Below, piece after piece: positions 43,053 to 52,341 of a stretch of 64,000 nucleotides of DNA. Within the stretch, counting starts at the first letter, position 1; each line of letters starts with the position of its first letter. Source of the stretch: Anaerobutyricum hallii (GTDB lineage: Bacteria > Bacillota > Clostridia > Lachnospirales > Lachnospiraceae); NCBI RefSeq assembly GCF_900209925.1, contig NZ_LT907978.1:101001-165000 (forward strand), given 5' to 3'. The notes beneath the pieces are model-generated. The model was not told the origin of the DNA and did no database searches. It saw only the letters and a list, made by a program, of their open reading frames with translations. A program made the translations under genes and the position numbers.

Positions 43053-44495
43053 ATGCGCACACTTTATGTACACATTGGAACACCTAAAACGGCAACGACA
43101 TCAATTCAGATGTTTTGTGTCGAAAATCAGGATATATTAAATGAACAGGGCTACAGCTATCCTCTTTTAGAGTTTACTTATCCGCATGTAGCTAATCGAC
43201 GGAACGGTCACTTCCTTGTAGGATGGCTTTATAAGCTGAATGGTGAAGAGGATGTAGAAAAAGAGCAGGAATTGTGGGACGAAGGTCTTGCAATGATTCA
43301 TAAAGAATTTGAAAAATATGATAATGTAATACTTTCCGATGAAAATATTTGGCATGCATCAAACGGAAGAAAGTTTCCTTTCTGGTCTAAACTTATGGAG
43401 GATGCAAAGGAGTATGATTATCAGGTCAAAATAGTCGTTTATATAAGACGGCAGGACACATTGGCTAATTCGTGGCTTAGTCAGCAGGTAAAAGAAGGAT
43501 GGAATACCAATTCTACAATTAAATGGGATTCTTTTCAGCAGAAGACAAGAAAAGTTGTATTTAATTATTATCTTTTACTTGAAAAGATTGCTGAAGTAAC
43601 AGGAAGAGAAAATATCATTGTCCGCATTTTTGACAGAGGTAAGTTTAAAGGTAAAGATCATACCATTTTTTCGGATTTTTTGGAGGCAATTGGCGTGGAT
43701 TATACAGATGAGTTTAAAATAACAGAAGAAGAGGCAAATCGTTCTCTGACAGGAAACAGTCAGGAAATTTTGCGAATTATCAATACAATTCTTCCAGACG
43801 ATGTAAAGGTGAGAACTCTGGTTAGAGAATCAGCACAGGACTGTGAGAATTATAAAGATCCTCAGAATAACTTTGTTATGTTTTCAGAAGAAGAATTTAA
43901 TAAGTTTATGGGGCGTTACGAAAAGTGGAATAAAGCTCTGGCAAAAGATTATTTAAATCAGGAAGAGCCTCTTTTTAACATGAAGAGAAAAGAAGGAGAA
44001 AGATGGACTCCGAATAATCGTTTTATGTATGAGGATATGGTACGTTTTTTTGGTGGGGTTGTTATCAGACAGCAACGTCATATCGAAGAGTTAGAAAAAG
44101 AAATTACCACTTTAAAAGACAGCCATTTAGAGACGATAGAAAGATTGTCGGATAAAGATCTGGATGAGACTGCAAAAAATGTTTTACAGGTACTTGCTGA
44201 ACAGGTTACTAAACAGCAGAAAGACATTCAGAGAGCTCTTGAGAATTCTGATAAGATTGATGCAGTAAAAGATAGAAGCCAAGAGGTAAAAGTACAGAGT
44301 CTTACTATTGGGAATGAATTAATTGACGTGCGTCAGGATCAAGATAAACTTGAAAAAGTAATGAAGAAAGATTATGAGAATCTAAAAGAACGTGATAAAG
44401 AGTTAAAAGCAATGATTCGAGAGCTGGAACAGACTTCTCTCTGGTTCCGTCTTCGCAGAAAATGGAGACATATTACTGGAAAAGATGCGCAGTAG
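43053..44495 (+). CDS. Sulfotransferase with C-terminal coiled coil
   Basis: 480 aa. The N-terminal 300 residues are PAPS-dependent sulfotransferase: 5'-phosphosulfate loop HIGTPKTATTSIQMF (about 6-20), LSDENIWHASNGR, 3'-phosphate block KIVVYIRRQDTLANSWLSQQ. Residues about 340-465 form a Lys/Glu-rich coiled coil (repeated E-L-x-K, heptad-like). It lies 43 bases after cysNC in the same operon, so it most probably consumes the PAPS made there. The acceptor, most likely a surface polysaccharide, glycolipid or small molecule, is not shown by the sequence. No signal peptide; cytoplasmic. Confidence 0.85.
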   Translation: MRTLYVHIGTPKTATTSIQMFCVENQDILNEQGYSYPLLEFTYPHVANRRNGHFLVGWLYKLNGEEDVEKEQELWDEGLAMIHKEFEKYDNVILSDENIWHASNGRKFPFWSKLMEDAKEYDYQVKIVVYIRRQDTLANSWLSQQVKEGWNTNSTIKWDSFQQKTRKVVFNYYLLLEKIAEVTGRENIIVRIFDRGKFKGKDHTIFSDFLEAIGVDYTDEFKITEEEANRSLTGNSQEILRIINTILPDDVKVRTLVRESAQDCENYKDPQNNFVMFSEEEFNKFMGRYEKWNKALAKDYLNQEEPLFNMKRKEGERWTPNNRFMYEDMVRFFGGVVIRQQRHIEELEKEITTLKDSHLETIERLSDKDLDETAKNVLQVLAEQVTKQQKDIQRALENSDKIDAVKDRSQEVKVQSLTIGNELIDVRQDQDKLEKVMKKDYENLKERDKELKAMIRELEQTSLWFRLRRKWRHITGKDAQ

Positions 44496-44531
44496 AAGGA
44501 TATCATGTATTGTATGATGCGTATCCTGTAA

Positions 44532-44553
44532 CAAGAATGTCTCGACATTCTTG
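44532..44553. repeat. Small hairpin G2
   Basis: CAAGAATGT, loop CTCG, ACATTCTTG: perfect 9-bp stem 36 bases after the sulfotransferase stop; same arms as G1 in the dlt operon. Confidence 0.75.
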
Positions 44554-44568
44554 AATATTAAAAAATGC

Positions 44569-44621
44569 AAAAAGACCAAGGGTATAGTTCAAATGGTGTA
44601 AATCCATACCCTTGGTCTTTT
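44569..44621 (+). terminator. Terminator of the sulfation operon
   Basis: 16-base perfect stem (44569-44585 region with 44606-44621), loop of about 20 nt, then a T-rich tail. Confidence 0.88.
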
Positions 44622-44751
44622 ATATTGCCTGGTAAAAGTGGATTCAAAAATATTTCATATATTTCCTATTGAAATAATATGAAATATGCGGTAATATAAA
44701 GAAAATCAAAAAGATACGTGTAAGTCAAATGATATTTAGCAGATTTTTACA

Positions 44752-44780
44752 TTGCAGTTTTTTGAATATCCATATATAAT
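44752..44780 (+). promoter_or_regulatory. Promoter of the CHR transporter gene
   Basis: TTGCAG (44752-44757), 17-base spacer, TATAAT (44775-44780). The start codon is only 18 bases after the -10 box, so the leader is very short. Confidence 0.7.
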
Positions 44781-44798
44781 GAAAGGCAATATAATATT

Positions 44799-46313
44799 AT
44801 GAATGTAACAGCAATACAGATATCAGAAAAAAGACAAAAAGTAAAAACAAGTGATGAGAGTATAAAGATGAGAAAGTTTATTTCCATGACTGCGACTATG
44901 CTAAAAATAGGATTTATCGGTTTTGGTGGAGGAAGTGCCCTGATTCCGGTAATTGAAGAAGAAGTCGTAGAGAAGGATAAGATTGTATCAGAAGAAGAAT
45001 TTAATGACGATGTAATGATCGCAAGTATAACACCGGGAGCGCTTCCTGTGGAAGTCGCAACAGGAATTGGAAGACAGGCCTCCGGTTTAAAAGGAATGGC
45101 AGCAGCGGCGACAGCGATGGCATTACCGGGTGCATTGTTAACAGTATTATTACAGGCGGTTATTTCCAGTGCCGGAAGTATGGTAAAGTCACAGATTAAC
45201 TATCTTTCGATTGGAATTTCTGCATTTATTATATTAACTTTATTAGCCTATTCTTTAGGAACGGTCCGTCAGGCTGTTAATAAAAGAGAAGGACAGTTGT
45301 ATAGCCTGATTATTTTAGGAGTATTTTTGCTTTCCGGTGAAAAGAGTATTTATCAGTTATTTGGATTGAATATGAAACCAATATTTGCACTCTCAACAAT
45401 TCAGGTACTTGGTGCTGCGTTTTTTGTAATTTTATTTACAAAGGGACATATCCGCTGCTTAAGGAGATCGATACCGGCGGTGATCATTACAGGATGTTAT
45501 CTGTTATGTGTAGGAAGTGCACATATTATACCACTGGCAGCGAAACCATTTATATTGGCACTTATGGCAGTATTAGCAGTACTTGGCTTGGCGCAGTCCG
45601 TATTGGAAAGTCCGCAGAAAAAGGCTTTTCCAGTAAAGAGACTTGTAACATCTGTAGGTTTTTGGCTTATATTTGTGGCAATGTTTTCTATACCGGCAAT
45701 GTTCCTAACTGCAAAGGCTTTGAGATTTATCGGAATGGGATGGTTATCCTCTGTTATGTCTTTTGGTGGAGGAGATGCTTATCTTTCTGTAGCACAGGGA
45801 TTATTTGTAGAAGGCGGAGTAATTAATAATGCAGATTTTTATGGAAATGTAGTATCAGTAGCGAACGCACTTCCAGGCTCTATTCTTTGTAAGATACTTA
45901 CCGGTATCGCATATGATGTAGGGTATAATCTGAATGGTTCTATCATTGAGGGGCTGTTCGTGGCACTTTCGGGATTTGCCTGCAGTGTAGCAGCATCCGG
46001 AGCGATTTTTGAATTAGTATTCTGTGTGTATGAGAAGTACGAAAGTCTTCAGATATTTGCTGTAGTAAAACACTTCATCCGTCCGATTATTTCTGGTTTG
46101 CTGCTTACAGTAGCTGTATCATTGTATACATCTGGAATTTGCGGACAGATTCAGGCAGGCAGCGGAAGTAATATAGCACTGATTATTACATTGCTGGTAC
46201 TTGCCGTAAATCTTATATTAATGAAGTTACAGAAAAATGGCAAGAACATACACCTTATTTGGAAAATCCTCATATCTGCAGGAATATCCTTTATTGGATG
46301 CAATATTCTTTAA
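44799..46313 (+). CDS. chrA: CHR (chromate/sulfate-type) ion transporter
   Basis: 504 aa, the two-domain long form. First CHR domain about 24-220 (MLKIGFIGFGGGSALIPVIE, ASITPGALPVEVATGIGRQA), second about 285-500 (VMSFGGGDAYLSVAQGLFVE, SVANALPGSILCKILTGIAY). Both halves carry the F-G-G-G motif and N-x-x-P-G. The family transports chromate, and sulfate is a competing substrate in characterised members. Its place next to the sulfate activation operon raises the possibility that it moves sulfate here. It has its own promoter. Confidence 0.88.
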   Translation: MNVTAIQISEKRQKVKTSDESIKMRKFISMTATMLKIGFIGFGGGSALIPVIEEEVVEKDKIVSEEEFNDDVMIASITPGALPVEVATGIGRQASGLKGMAAAATAMALPGALLTVLLQAVISSAGSMVKSQINYLSIGISAFIILTLLAYSLGTVRQAVNKREGQLYSLIILGVFLLSGEKSIYQLFGLNMKPIFALSTIQVLGAAFFVILFTKGHIRCLRRSIPAVIITGCYLLCVGSAHIIPLAAKPFILALMAVLAVLGLAQSVLESPQKKAFPVKRLVTSVGFWLIFVAMFSIPAMFLTAKALRFIGMGWLSSVMSFGGGDAYLSVAQGLFVEGGVINNADFYGNVVSVANALPGSILCKILTGIAYDVGYNLNGSIIEGLFVALSGFACSVAASGAIFELVFCVYEKYESLQIFAVVKHFIRPIISGLLLTVAVSLYTSGICGQIQAGSGSNIALIITLLVLAVNLILMKLQKNGKNIHLIWKILISAGISFIGCNIL

Positions 46314-46417
46314 AATTCTAGTTTGCGAAGGCAAACGAGACGCCCACTGACCGTATCGGAAAGTCTCTGGGGCGTCTGTCTGTTCATCACGTCAGCTGCG
46401 CTGACAACCTAGAATTC
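46314..46417. repeat. Palindromic terminator region F
   Basis: Outer arms AATTCTAG (46315-46322) and CTAGAATT (46409-46416) bracket a GC-rich hairpin (AGACGCCC with GGGGCGTCT, about 46340-46378) and a smaller GTCAGC/GCTGAC hairpin. It separates the convergent CHR and MoxR genes, and the right arm contains the MoxR stop codon. Confidence 0.7.
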
Positions 46418-47920
46418 ATATTCCATAGCATTGGCGTAGATTCTGTCATGTTCGAGTTCCCTTAAGATAGCGGTTCTGCGGCTACCAACTAACAGAGTTT
46501 TATTGTATTTGAAGTATCGTTCGCATCCGTTTTCTGTGATAAAGCGTGATGCATCAGGGTCCATGGTAAGTTCGGTGATAAATACAACCATTTCCTGACC
46601 TTCGCCGAAGGCTTCTTCCATGAAAGTAAAAGCATTTTCCAGTGTAGAGGATGCTTTTTTTATTGTGTCTGTGCGAATCTGGCATTGTTTATCGAAACCA
46701 GTTTTGGCGAAGAGGAAGGCTTCTTTTGGTGCGAGGGTGGAGTCCGGGGCCCATGTGGAAAGTAATTCCAGTAATTTTAACTGGAAATTTTTCTGTTCCG
46801 GAGTGGTGAGTCCGGCTTTATTTTCCCAATCGTATTCTTCTGTTTTTTTCTGAAGAAGGGTGCGATACGATCCGTTTTCTTTTAACTCTTTTTGATAGTG
46901 TTTTAAAAATTCATAGGCTTCTGTGGTTAAAGCATCTTCGGTCAGGGCTTCGGAAATATAGTTGTGGAGTCCGCTCAGAAGGAGTTCTACGCAGCTTAGG
47001 TGCTCATCAAAGGAGGCACGGAACAGTTTAGCGTAGATGTCAGTACCGGCCTGTCCTGTGAGAATGCGGCTGATGTCGTAGTCGTCGCGATATTTCTGGT
47101 ATAAGTCATAGTAGGCAGCAATATCTTTTGCGATATCCTCATGCTGAATAAACTGATGGATAATATCCTCGTCTACTTTAATAGAAAGATCTTCATAAGT
47201 CTGAATCAGACTGCTTAAATCTTCCCAGCCTCTGGCAGTAACGAATTGGATACCATCTACATCATTTTCTGTCCGGTAGAAATTCTGCGGACGGAGTTCT
47301 AAATAACTTAAGATAAATGGATGCAGATGTCTTGCTCTGGCATAGCCTTTGAATACATCAAGATCTGCTTCGATATTGATTTTTCGAACACGGTCTAAGG
47401 TTACGAAGTCAAAGTCATGGACGCTTCGGTTATATTCTGGCGGGTTGCCTGCGGCAACAATGATCCAGCCTTCCGGAACTGCCTGATTGCCAAATGTTTT
47501 GCATTGCAGAAACTGAAGCATTGTAGGTGCGAGGGTTTCCGAAACACAGTTAATTTCATCAATAAAAAGGATACCTTCTTTTTTGCCGGATTCCTCCATG
47601 TACTGATAAATACTGTAAATGATTTCGCTCATTGTATACTCTGTTACAGAGTAAGATTTGCCATCAAATGTTTTTTCTTTGATGAAGGGCAGACCAACGG
47701 CACTCTGTCTTGTGTGATGAGTAATAGTATATGCGACAAGGCCGATATTACATTCCTGGGCAATCTGCTGCATAATCTGTGTTTTCCCAATTCCGGGAGG
47801 TCCCATCAACAGGACAGGGCGCTGACGAATTGAAGGGATAGCGTATTGTCCGTAGTTATCTTTTTTCAGATAGGCACGAACGGTATTTTTTATGTCTTCT
47901 TTTGCTTTTTTTATATTCAT
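46409..47920 (-). CDS. MoxR-type AAA+ ATPase
   Basis: 503 aa from the ATG at 47920 behind AAAGGA; an ATG six codons earlier overlaps the stop of the previous gene as ATGA and may also be used. Walker A LLMGPPGIGKTQIM (about 38-51), Walker B GILFIDEINCVSE, sensor 1 WIIVAAGNPPEYN. The C-terminal 250 residues are helical and family-specific. MoxR ATPases remodel or assemble partner complexes through vWA proteins, here the gene immediately upstream. Partners and targets are unknown. Confidence 0.9.
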   Translation of the reverse strand: MNIKKAKEDIKNTVRAYLKKDNYGQYAIPSIRQRPVLLMGPPGIGKTQIMQQIAQECNIGLVAYTITHHTRQSAVGLPFIKEKTFDGKSYSVTEYTMSEIIYSIYQYMEESGKKEGILFIDEINCVSETLAPTMLQFLQCKTFGNQAVPEGWIIVAAGNPPEYNRSVHDFDFVTLDRVRKINIEADLDVFKGYARARHLHPFILSYLELRPQNFYRTENDVDGIQFVTARGWEDLSSLIQTYEDLSIKVDEDIIHQFIQHEDIAKDIAAYYDLYQKYRDDYDISRILTGQAGTDIYAKLFRASFDEHLSCVELLLSGLHNYISEALTEDALTTEAYEFLKHYQKELKENGSYRTLLQKKTEEYDWENKAGLTTPEQKNFQLKLLELLSTWAPDSTLAPKEAFLFAKTGFDKQCQIRTDTIKKASSTLENAFTFMEEAFGEGQEMVVFITELTMDPDASRFITENGCERYFKYNKTLLVGSRRTAILRELEHDRIYANAMEYEF

Positions 47921-47934
47921 AAGATGAAATCCTT

Positions 47935-49224
47935 TCATTTTAAATCTTCTTCATGCAAAACTAACTTCATAGCCCAGGCTGGTACATCCGGGTGTTCTTC
48001 TTCTCCTAAAAATAAAAATGCGGTTTCGTAAGGCGGTCTTTTTGCCGGGAAAAAGCCTTTTCCATCTGTGAAATAGAGAACCCCTTTTAGTTGGTGAAAT
48101 TCTCCGTTTTCAAGAAGTGTATTAATATAAGAAAAAGCTGGACGAAAGTCTGTTCCGCCGCCACCAATTAATTCAAAGTTATGAAGTAGTTTTTGAATAT
48201 CGTGTGGGTCTTTAATAACTGTGTCAGAGTGTACCTGATTATCACATTGAATAATTCGAATCTGACTTTTATGAAAGAAGCTGTCCCGTTCCTGAATAAT
48301 CTGAAATGTTTCCTGAAGAAACTTCTGCACAAGCGGACCGTTTGTAGAATAGCTGGTATCAATGACAATAACAAATTCAGAAATTTTCGTAACTTCCCGG
48401 CTTTCTAAAGGTTCGATCAATGGCATATTTTTATACAGCCGCAGACCATAGGAGTAGTAGTTTAGGTCAAATTCATCATAATCACAATGCAGTTCTTCCT
48501 GAAGAACCGTAAATTTTCTCAGAAAATCTTTATAAGAACGGCGGCTTTTTCCCTCTTTAATCTGCGCTTTTATGGCTTCGGCACCGGAGGCAGTATGATC
48601 ACCCCGGAGATTTAATTCCTGTTCCATTCGATGGCTGATCTTATCCCAGGACTGCCCGGCTTTTGCAGCGGAAGGAGAACGGGAAGGATCTTTTGGCCAG
48701 AATCTGTGGTCATCTGTAAAGAACTCCATTGTAAGCTGATTTAACCGGTCAGGATTTTCGGTCACATCGGAGAGAAGATAGTGATAAATATTTGCCGCTG
48801 TGACAGGGATGTTCTGTTTTTCAAAATCATTATAAATGTTTGTTCGGATTCCGGATAATGCACGTTTTACACTTTTTTTGTCAAAGGAATCGATAATCCA
48901 TTCCACAGCAATGTCGCAGGAAAGGTTCCATAAATCAGAATCACGGTTTCCACGAATCCACAGATGCCGGAAAATACAGTGGAAAACGCTGTGGAGCACG
49001 GCTCGGTTCAGGAAAAGAGGATTGGAACGAAAGGCTCGCAAAATCTGTTCCGGCGGAAAAAAGAGTGAGATTCCATCGGTTGCCGTAGAACGAAGAGATT
49101 CCTTTGGAGTTAATATAAGAGTGGAAATGGCGACATCAAGATAACGAAAGTCGATGTATAATTCGTTCTCAATTAAATCAAGAATCTTAATGCACATTTC
49201 ATTTTCCCATTCTGTCTGGGTCAT
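47935..49224 (-). CDS. vWA-domain protein with degenerate metallopeptidase region (DUF2201-like)
   Basis: 429 aa. The N-terminal region (about 1-180) resembles the putative metallopeptidase domain of the DUF2201 family; where a HExxH would be expected the sequence reads VLHSVFHCIFRHLW, so the catalytic Glu is replaced. The C-terminal vWA-like domain has an intact MIDAS: DTSYST (D-x-S-x-S), Thr in GGGGTDFRPAF and Asp in FTDGKG. Its stop overlaps the MoxR gene, with which it forms the usual ATPase/adaptor pair. Confidence 0.87.
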   Translation of the reverse strand: MTQTEWENEMCIKILDLIENELYIDFRYLDVAISTLILTPKESLRSTATDGISLFFPPEQILRAFRSNPLFLNRAVLHSVFHCIFRHLWIRGNRDSDLWNLSCDIAVEWIIDSFDKKSVKRALSGIRTNIYNDFEKQNIPVTAANIYHYLLSDVTENPDRLNQLTMEFFTDDHRFWPKDPSRSPSAAKAGQSWDKISHRMEQELNLRGDHTASGAEAIKAQIKEGKSRRSYKDFLRKFTVLQEELHCDYDEFDLNYYSYGLRLYKNMPLIEPLESREVTKISEFVIVIDTSYSTNGPLVQKFLQETFQIIQERDSFFHKSQIRIIQCDNQVHSDTVIKDPHDIQKLLHNFELIGGGGTDFRPAFSYINTLLENGEFHQLKGVLYFTDGKGFFPAKRPPYETAFLFLGEEEHPDVPAWAMKLVLHEEDLK

Positions 49225-49236
49225 ATGCTCACCTCT

Positions 49237-50280
49237 CTAAAAATCAAGATCAAATTCAAAAGTTTTTTCAGAAAATGTATTATGTTTCTGTTCCATCAGA
49301 AAGGCATTTCCCTCACTCCAGTCAGTTTCAATACAGTGTTCCATCGCTTCAGAAAGCACCGTCATATCTGGAGAAAAATGCTCGCAGATAAATTGGAGAA
49401 GAGAAAAATCTTTTGATTTTATTGTAAGAGAAAAAGCGGTATTCAAATGTGTTTCTATCGCAGTTTCATATTTCTCTTTAAATACATTTTCCAGTCTGGA
49501 AGGCCAGCGGAGACGGTTTAAAGCAATCTTACAAAGAGATTCCGGTGATTCGACAGTGAGTGCATTATCAAAGCAGGAATCATACTTTCTGTAATTAAGA
49601 ATGCCGTTTTCAAAACTTTTTCTCATGCGGAAGCCTTCTCCGTGAATACTGCGGCTGAAAATATGGGCCGGAGAGATTTCATCAAGCCACTCATAGTATT
49701 CGGGGAAAAATAGTATGCTTTCTGGAGTGGATGAATCATTCGGGCAGAAAGAAACGGTAATATTTTCTGCAATACGTTCTAAGATAAGGGATAATCCACT
49801 TGGCTCCGTATCCTTCCCGCGGATAATTAAGTGTTCCAGATGAGTATCATTCATAAATTCATCGCTGCCGATACCGGAAATTCTGGTACCCACAGATAAT
49901 TTTTTTAGCTTGCGGCAGTTGTAAAATGCAGCATTGTGCAGTGTGGTTATCTCCTCCGGCAGAGTAACTTCTTCAAGAAATGTGCCATCAAGTTCTGTTC
50001 CAAAGAGAGAAAAATCAAAGGAAGAATCGTTGAATGAAAGCCCATTTTCCTGTGTAGTAGTCACATTTCTTATATCGATAAAAATAGATTTATATATTTT
50101 CTCAGAGAATTTGGGACGGGAGCGGGAAAAACAATAGGCTCCAATCTCCGTAATCTTTTTCCCGTTTAGCTGGTCGGGAACAGTTAATACGGGGCTGTTT
50201 CCAAAACAGCGAAGAAGTCGTATCCCGGACCCGGCAGGTTCCCATAAGAAAACGAGAGTATTATTTATTATATTATTCAT
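49237..50280 (-). CDS. Leucine-rich-repeat (BspA-like) protein of the MoxR/vWA operon
   Basis: 347 aa. A BspA-type LRR region (about 30-180) is seen in ITEIGAYCFSRSRPK, EVTLPEEITTLHNAAFYNCR and KLKKLSVGTRISGIG. No signal peptide is present, so it is cytoplasmic. The second half (about 190-347) is helical with no family I recognise. It is the first gene of the minus-strand triad, 12 bases before the vWA gene, and may be the recognition part of the system. Confidence 0.8.
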   Translation of the reverse strand: MNNIINNTLVFLWEPAGSGIRLLRCFGNSPVLTVPDQLNGKKITEIGAYCFSRSRPKFSEKIYKSIFIDIRNVTTTQENGLSFNDSSFDFSLFGTELDGTFLEEVTLPEEITTLHNAAFYNCRKLKKLSVGTRISGIGSDEFMNDTHLEHLIIRGKDTEPSGLSLILERIAENITVSFCPNDSSTPESILFFPEYYEWLDEISPAHIFSRSIHGEGFRMRKSFENGILNYRKYDSCFDNALTVESPESLCKIALNRLRWPSRLENVFKEKYETAIETHLNTAFSLTIKSKDFSLLQFICEHFSPDMTVLSEAMEHCIETDWSEGNAFLMEQKHNTFSEKTFEFDLDF

Positions 50281-50427
50281 AGCAAAAATCCTATTATAGT
50301 AAAGTTAAAATGTTTCTTTAGAATCATACCACAAAAACAGGAAAAAGGAGTGAGAGAAGTAAAAAAATATGATAAACTATGGGAAAACCATATAAATATA
50401 CTCGAAACGAACAGACAGGAGGATAAA

Positions 50428-51210
50428 ATGAAAACACTTGGATTTATTGGAATGGGAAATATGGCAGGGGCAATTGCTTCCGGAATCATACAAAAAGGTC
50501 TGATGAAGAAAGATGAGGTATTTGCGTATGCCCCACATTATGATAAGCTTGTAAAGAATGCAGAAAAGATAGGATTTACAGCCTGCAAAGAATTAAAAGA
50601 ACTTGTGGCAAAAACCGATACTTTAATTATGGCATGTAAACCATATCAAATCGAAGATGTTCTTTCTGAAATTAAAGAAGATTTAAAAGGAAAGGCATTA
50701 ATTTCTATTGCAGCAGGATGGAATTATGATAAATATCAGGCATATCTTGATGAGAGTACTCGTTTTCAATTTATTATGCCAAATACACCGTCTATGGTCG
50801 GAGAAGGAGTTCTTTTATTTGAGGAAAAGAATTCATTGTTAGATGAAGAACATGAGGAAGTAAAGAATCTTTTTAAAGCATTAGGAATTGTCATTGAACT
50901 GCCAGTTCATCTGATGGGAATCGGAGGAGCGCTTACAGGCTGTGGTCCTGCATTTATCGATTTGATTATTGAAGCATTAGGAGATGCGGGAGTAAAATAT
51001 GGTGTGCCAAGAAAACAGGCTTATGAAATGGTTTCGCAGATGATTCTTGGAAGTGCAAAGTTACAGCTTGAAACAGGAGAGCATCCGGGAGTGTTAAAAG
51101 ATAATGTATGTTCACCGGCAGGAACAACGATCTGTGGAGTGGATGCGCTAGAACATGCGGGAGTTCGTGCGGCATTTATTGATGCGATTGATGCAGTTAT
51201 GAATAAATAA
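50428..51210 (+). CDS. proC: Pyrroline-5-carboxylate reductase
   Basis: 260 aa from the ATG at 50428 (AGGAGG upstream); a longer frame from 50350 has no RBS. NAD(P)-binding GFIGMGNMAGAIASGI at the N-terminus, MPNTPSMVGEGVLLF in the middle, and the dimerisation/signature block PAFIDLIIEALGDAGVKYGV and SPAGTTICGVDALE. It reduces 1-pyrroline-5-carboxylate to proline. It starts the plus-strand series that continues with the S66 peptidase. Confidence 0.95.
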   Translation: MKTLGFIGMGNMAGAIASGIIQKGLMKKDEVFAYAPHYDKLVKNAEKIGFTACKELKELVAKTDTLIMACKPYQIEDVLSEIKEDLKGKALISIAAGWNYDKYQAYLDESTRFQFIMPNTPSMVGEGVLLFEEKNSLLDEEHEEVKNLFKALGIVIELPVHLMGIGGALTGCGPAFIDLIIEALGDAGVKYGVPRKQAYEMVSQMILGSAKLQLETGEHPGVLKDNVCSPAGTTICGVDALEHAGVRAAFIDAIDAVMNK

Positions 51211-51248
51211 TCAACCAGGAATAAGAATAAACGAGGTATGGAAACAAA

Positions 51249-52316
51249 ATGAGATATGGAAAGTTTTTGCCCGAAAAGGGGACAATAGGATTTGTTGCGC
51301 CATCATTCGGCTGTAACATTGAGCCTTATAGAAGTGCGTTTATAAATGCACAGAAAATATGGGAACAACAAGGCTATGGATTTAGTTTTGGCCCGAATGC
51401 TTATGAGGGTTGTGGAATTGGAATCAGTAACACTCCGCAAAAGTGTGCAGAAGAATTTAATGACTGGTATGCTAAGGAAGATGTAGATGTTCTTATATCC
51501 TGTGGCGGTGGAGAGTTAATGTGTGAAATTCTTCCATATATAGATTTTGAAAAGATTCGAAACAGTGAGCCAAAGTGGTTCCTTGGATATTCTGACAATA
51601 CAAATCTTATTTTTCTTTTAGCAACCCTCTGTGATATTGCGGCAATTTACGGACCATGTGCGGCAGCATTTGGGATGGAACCATGGCATGACTCATTAAA
51701 GGATGCGATGGGAATATTAAAAGGAAATATAAAGAGTGTGCACAATTATGAACAATGGGAAAAAGAAGGATTAAAAACAGAAGACAATCCATTAGAACCA
51801 TATAATGTGACAGAGAAGTTTCAGCTACGCACCTGGACGGCAGAAAAAGGCTTATCTATACCTGATGACATATCGAAAAACACAGATGAGATTATTCAAA
51901 TGGAGGGACGTCTTTTGGGCGGCTGTCTTGACTGTCTGTCAATCTTGTGCGGAACGAAGTTCGATCAGGTAGAACAGTTTAATGAAAAATATAAAGAAGA
52001 TGGGATTCTCTGGTTTTTAGAGTCCTGTGATCTTAATCCTATGGGGATACGCAGAGCCTTATGGCAGCTTGATGAAGCAGGCTGGCTTAAATATACAAAA
52101 GGTTTTTTAATCGGCCGTCCTTATTGTTACGGAGAAGATTTCTTTGGCATGGATCAATATACGGCAGTCCTTGGTATTTTATCTAAATATAACGTCCCGG
52201 TTATTATGGATGTGGATATCGGACATCTGCCTCCGATGATGCCGTTAGTCTGTGGCAGTAAAGCGAAAGTAAAGGTAGAGGGCAATTCGATAAAAATAGA
52301 TATGGCGTATATATAA
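51249..52316 (+). CDS. S66 family LD-carboxypeptidase (MccF/LdcA-like)
   Basis: 355 aa. Nucleophile Ser in KWFLGYSDNTNLIFLL (about 119), oxyanion neighbour GGELMCEI, catalytic Glu in WFLESCDLNPMGIRRALWQL and His in DIGHLPPMMP. Family members cut the L,D bond of muropeptide tetrapeptides during wall recycling or, like MccF, hydrolyse amide bonds of microcin C7-like toxins. No signal peptide, so cytoplasmic. It follows proC by 38 bases and may be in the same transcript. Confidence 0.92.
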   Translation: MRYGKFLPEKGTIGFVAPSFGCNIEPYRSAFINAQKIWEQQGYGFSFGPNAYEGCGIGISNTPQKCAEEFNDWYAKEDVDVLISCGGGELMCEILPYIDFEKIRNSEPKWFLGYSDNTNLIFLLATLCDIAAIYGPCAAAFGMEPWHDSLKDAMGILKGNIKSVHNYEQWEKEGLKTEDNPLEPYNVTEKFQLRTWTAEKGLSIPDDISKNTDEIIQMEGRLLGGCLDCLSILCGTKFDQVEQFNEKYKEDGILWFLESCDLNPMGIRRALWQLDEAGWLKYTKGFLIGRPYCYGEDFFGMDQYTAVLGILSKYNVPVIMDVDIGHLPPMMPLVCGSKAKVKVEGNSIKIDMAYI

Positions 52317-52341
52317 TAAAAACATTTAGCAGGAGTAAATA

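Noticed and set aside
48168..48374. Minus-strand frame in the vWA gene region
   Set aside because: Out-of-frame shadow of the vWA gene; composition typical of shifted frames.
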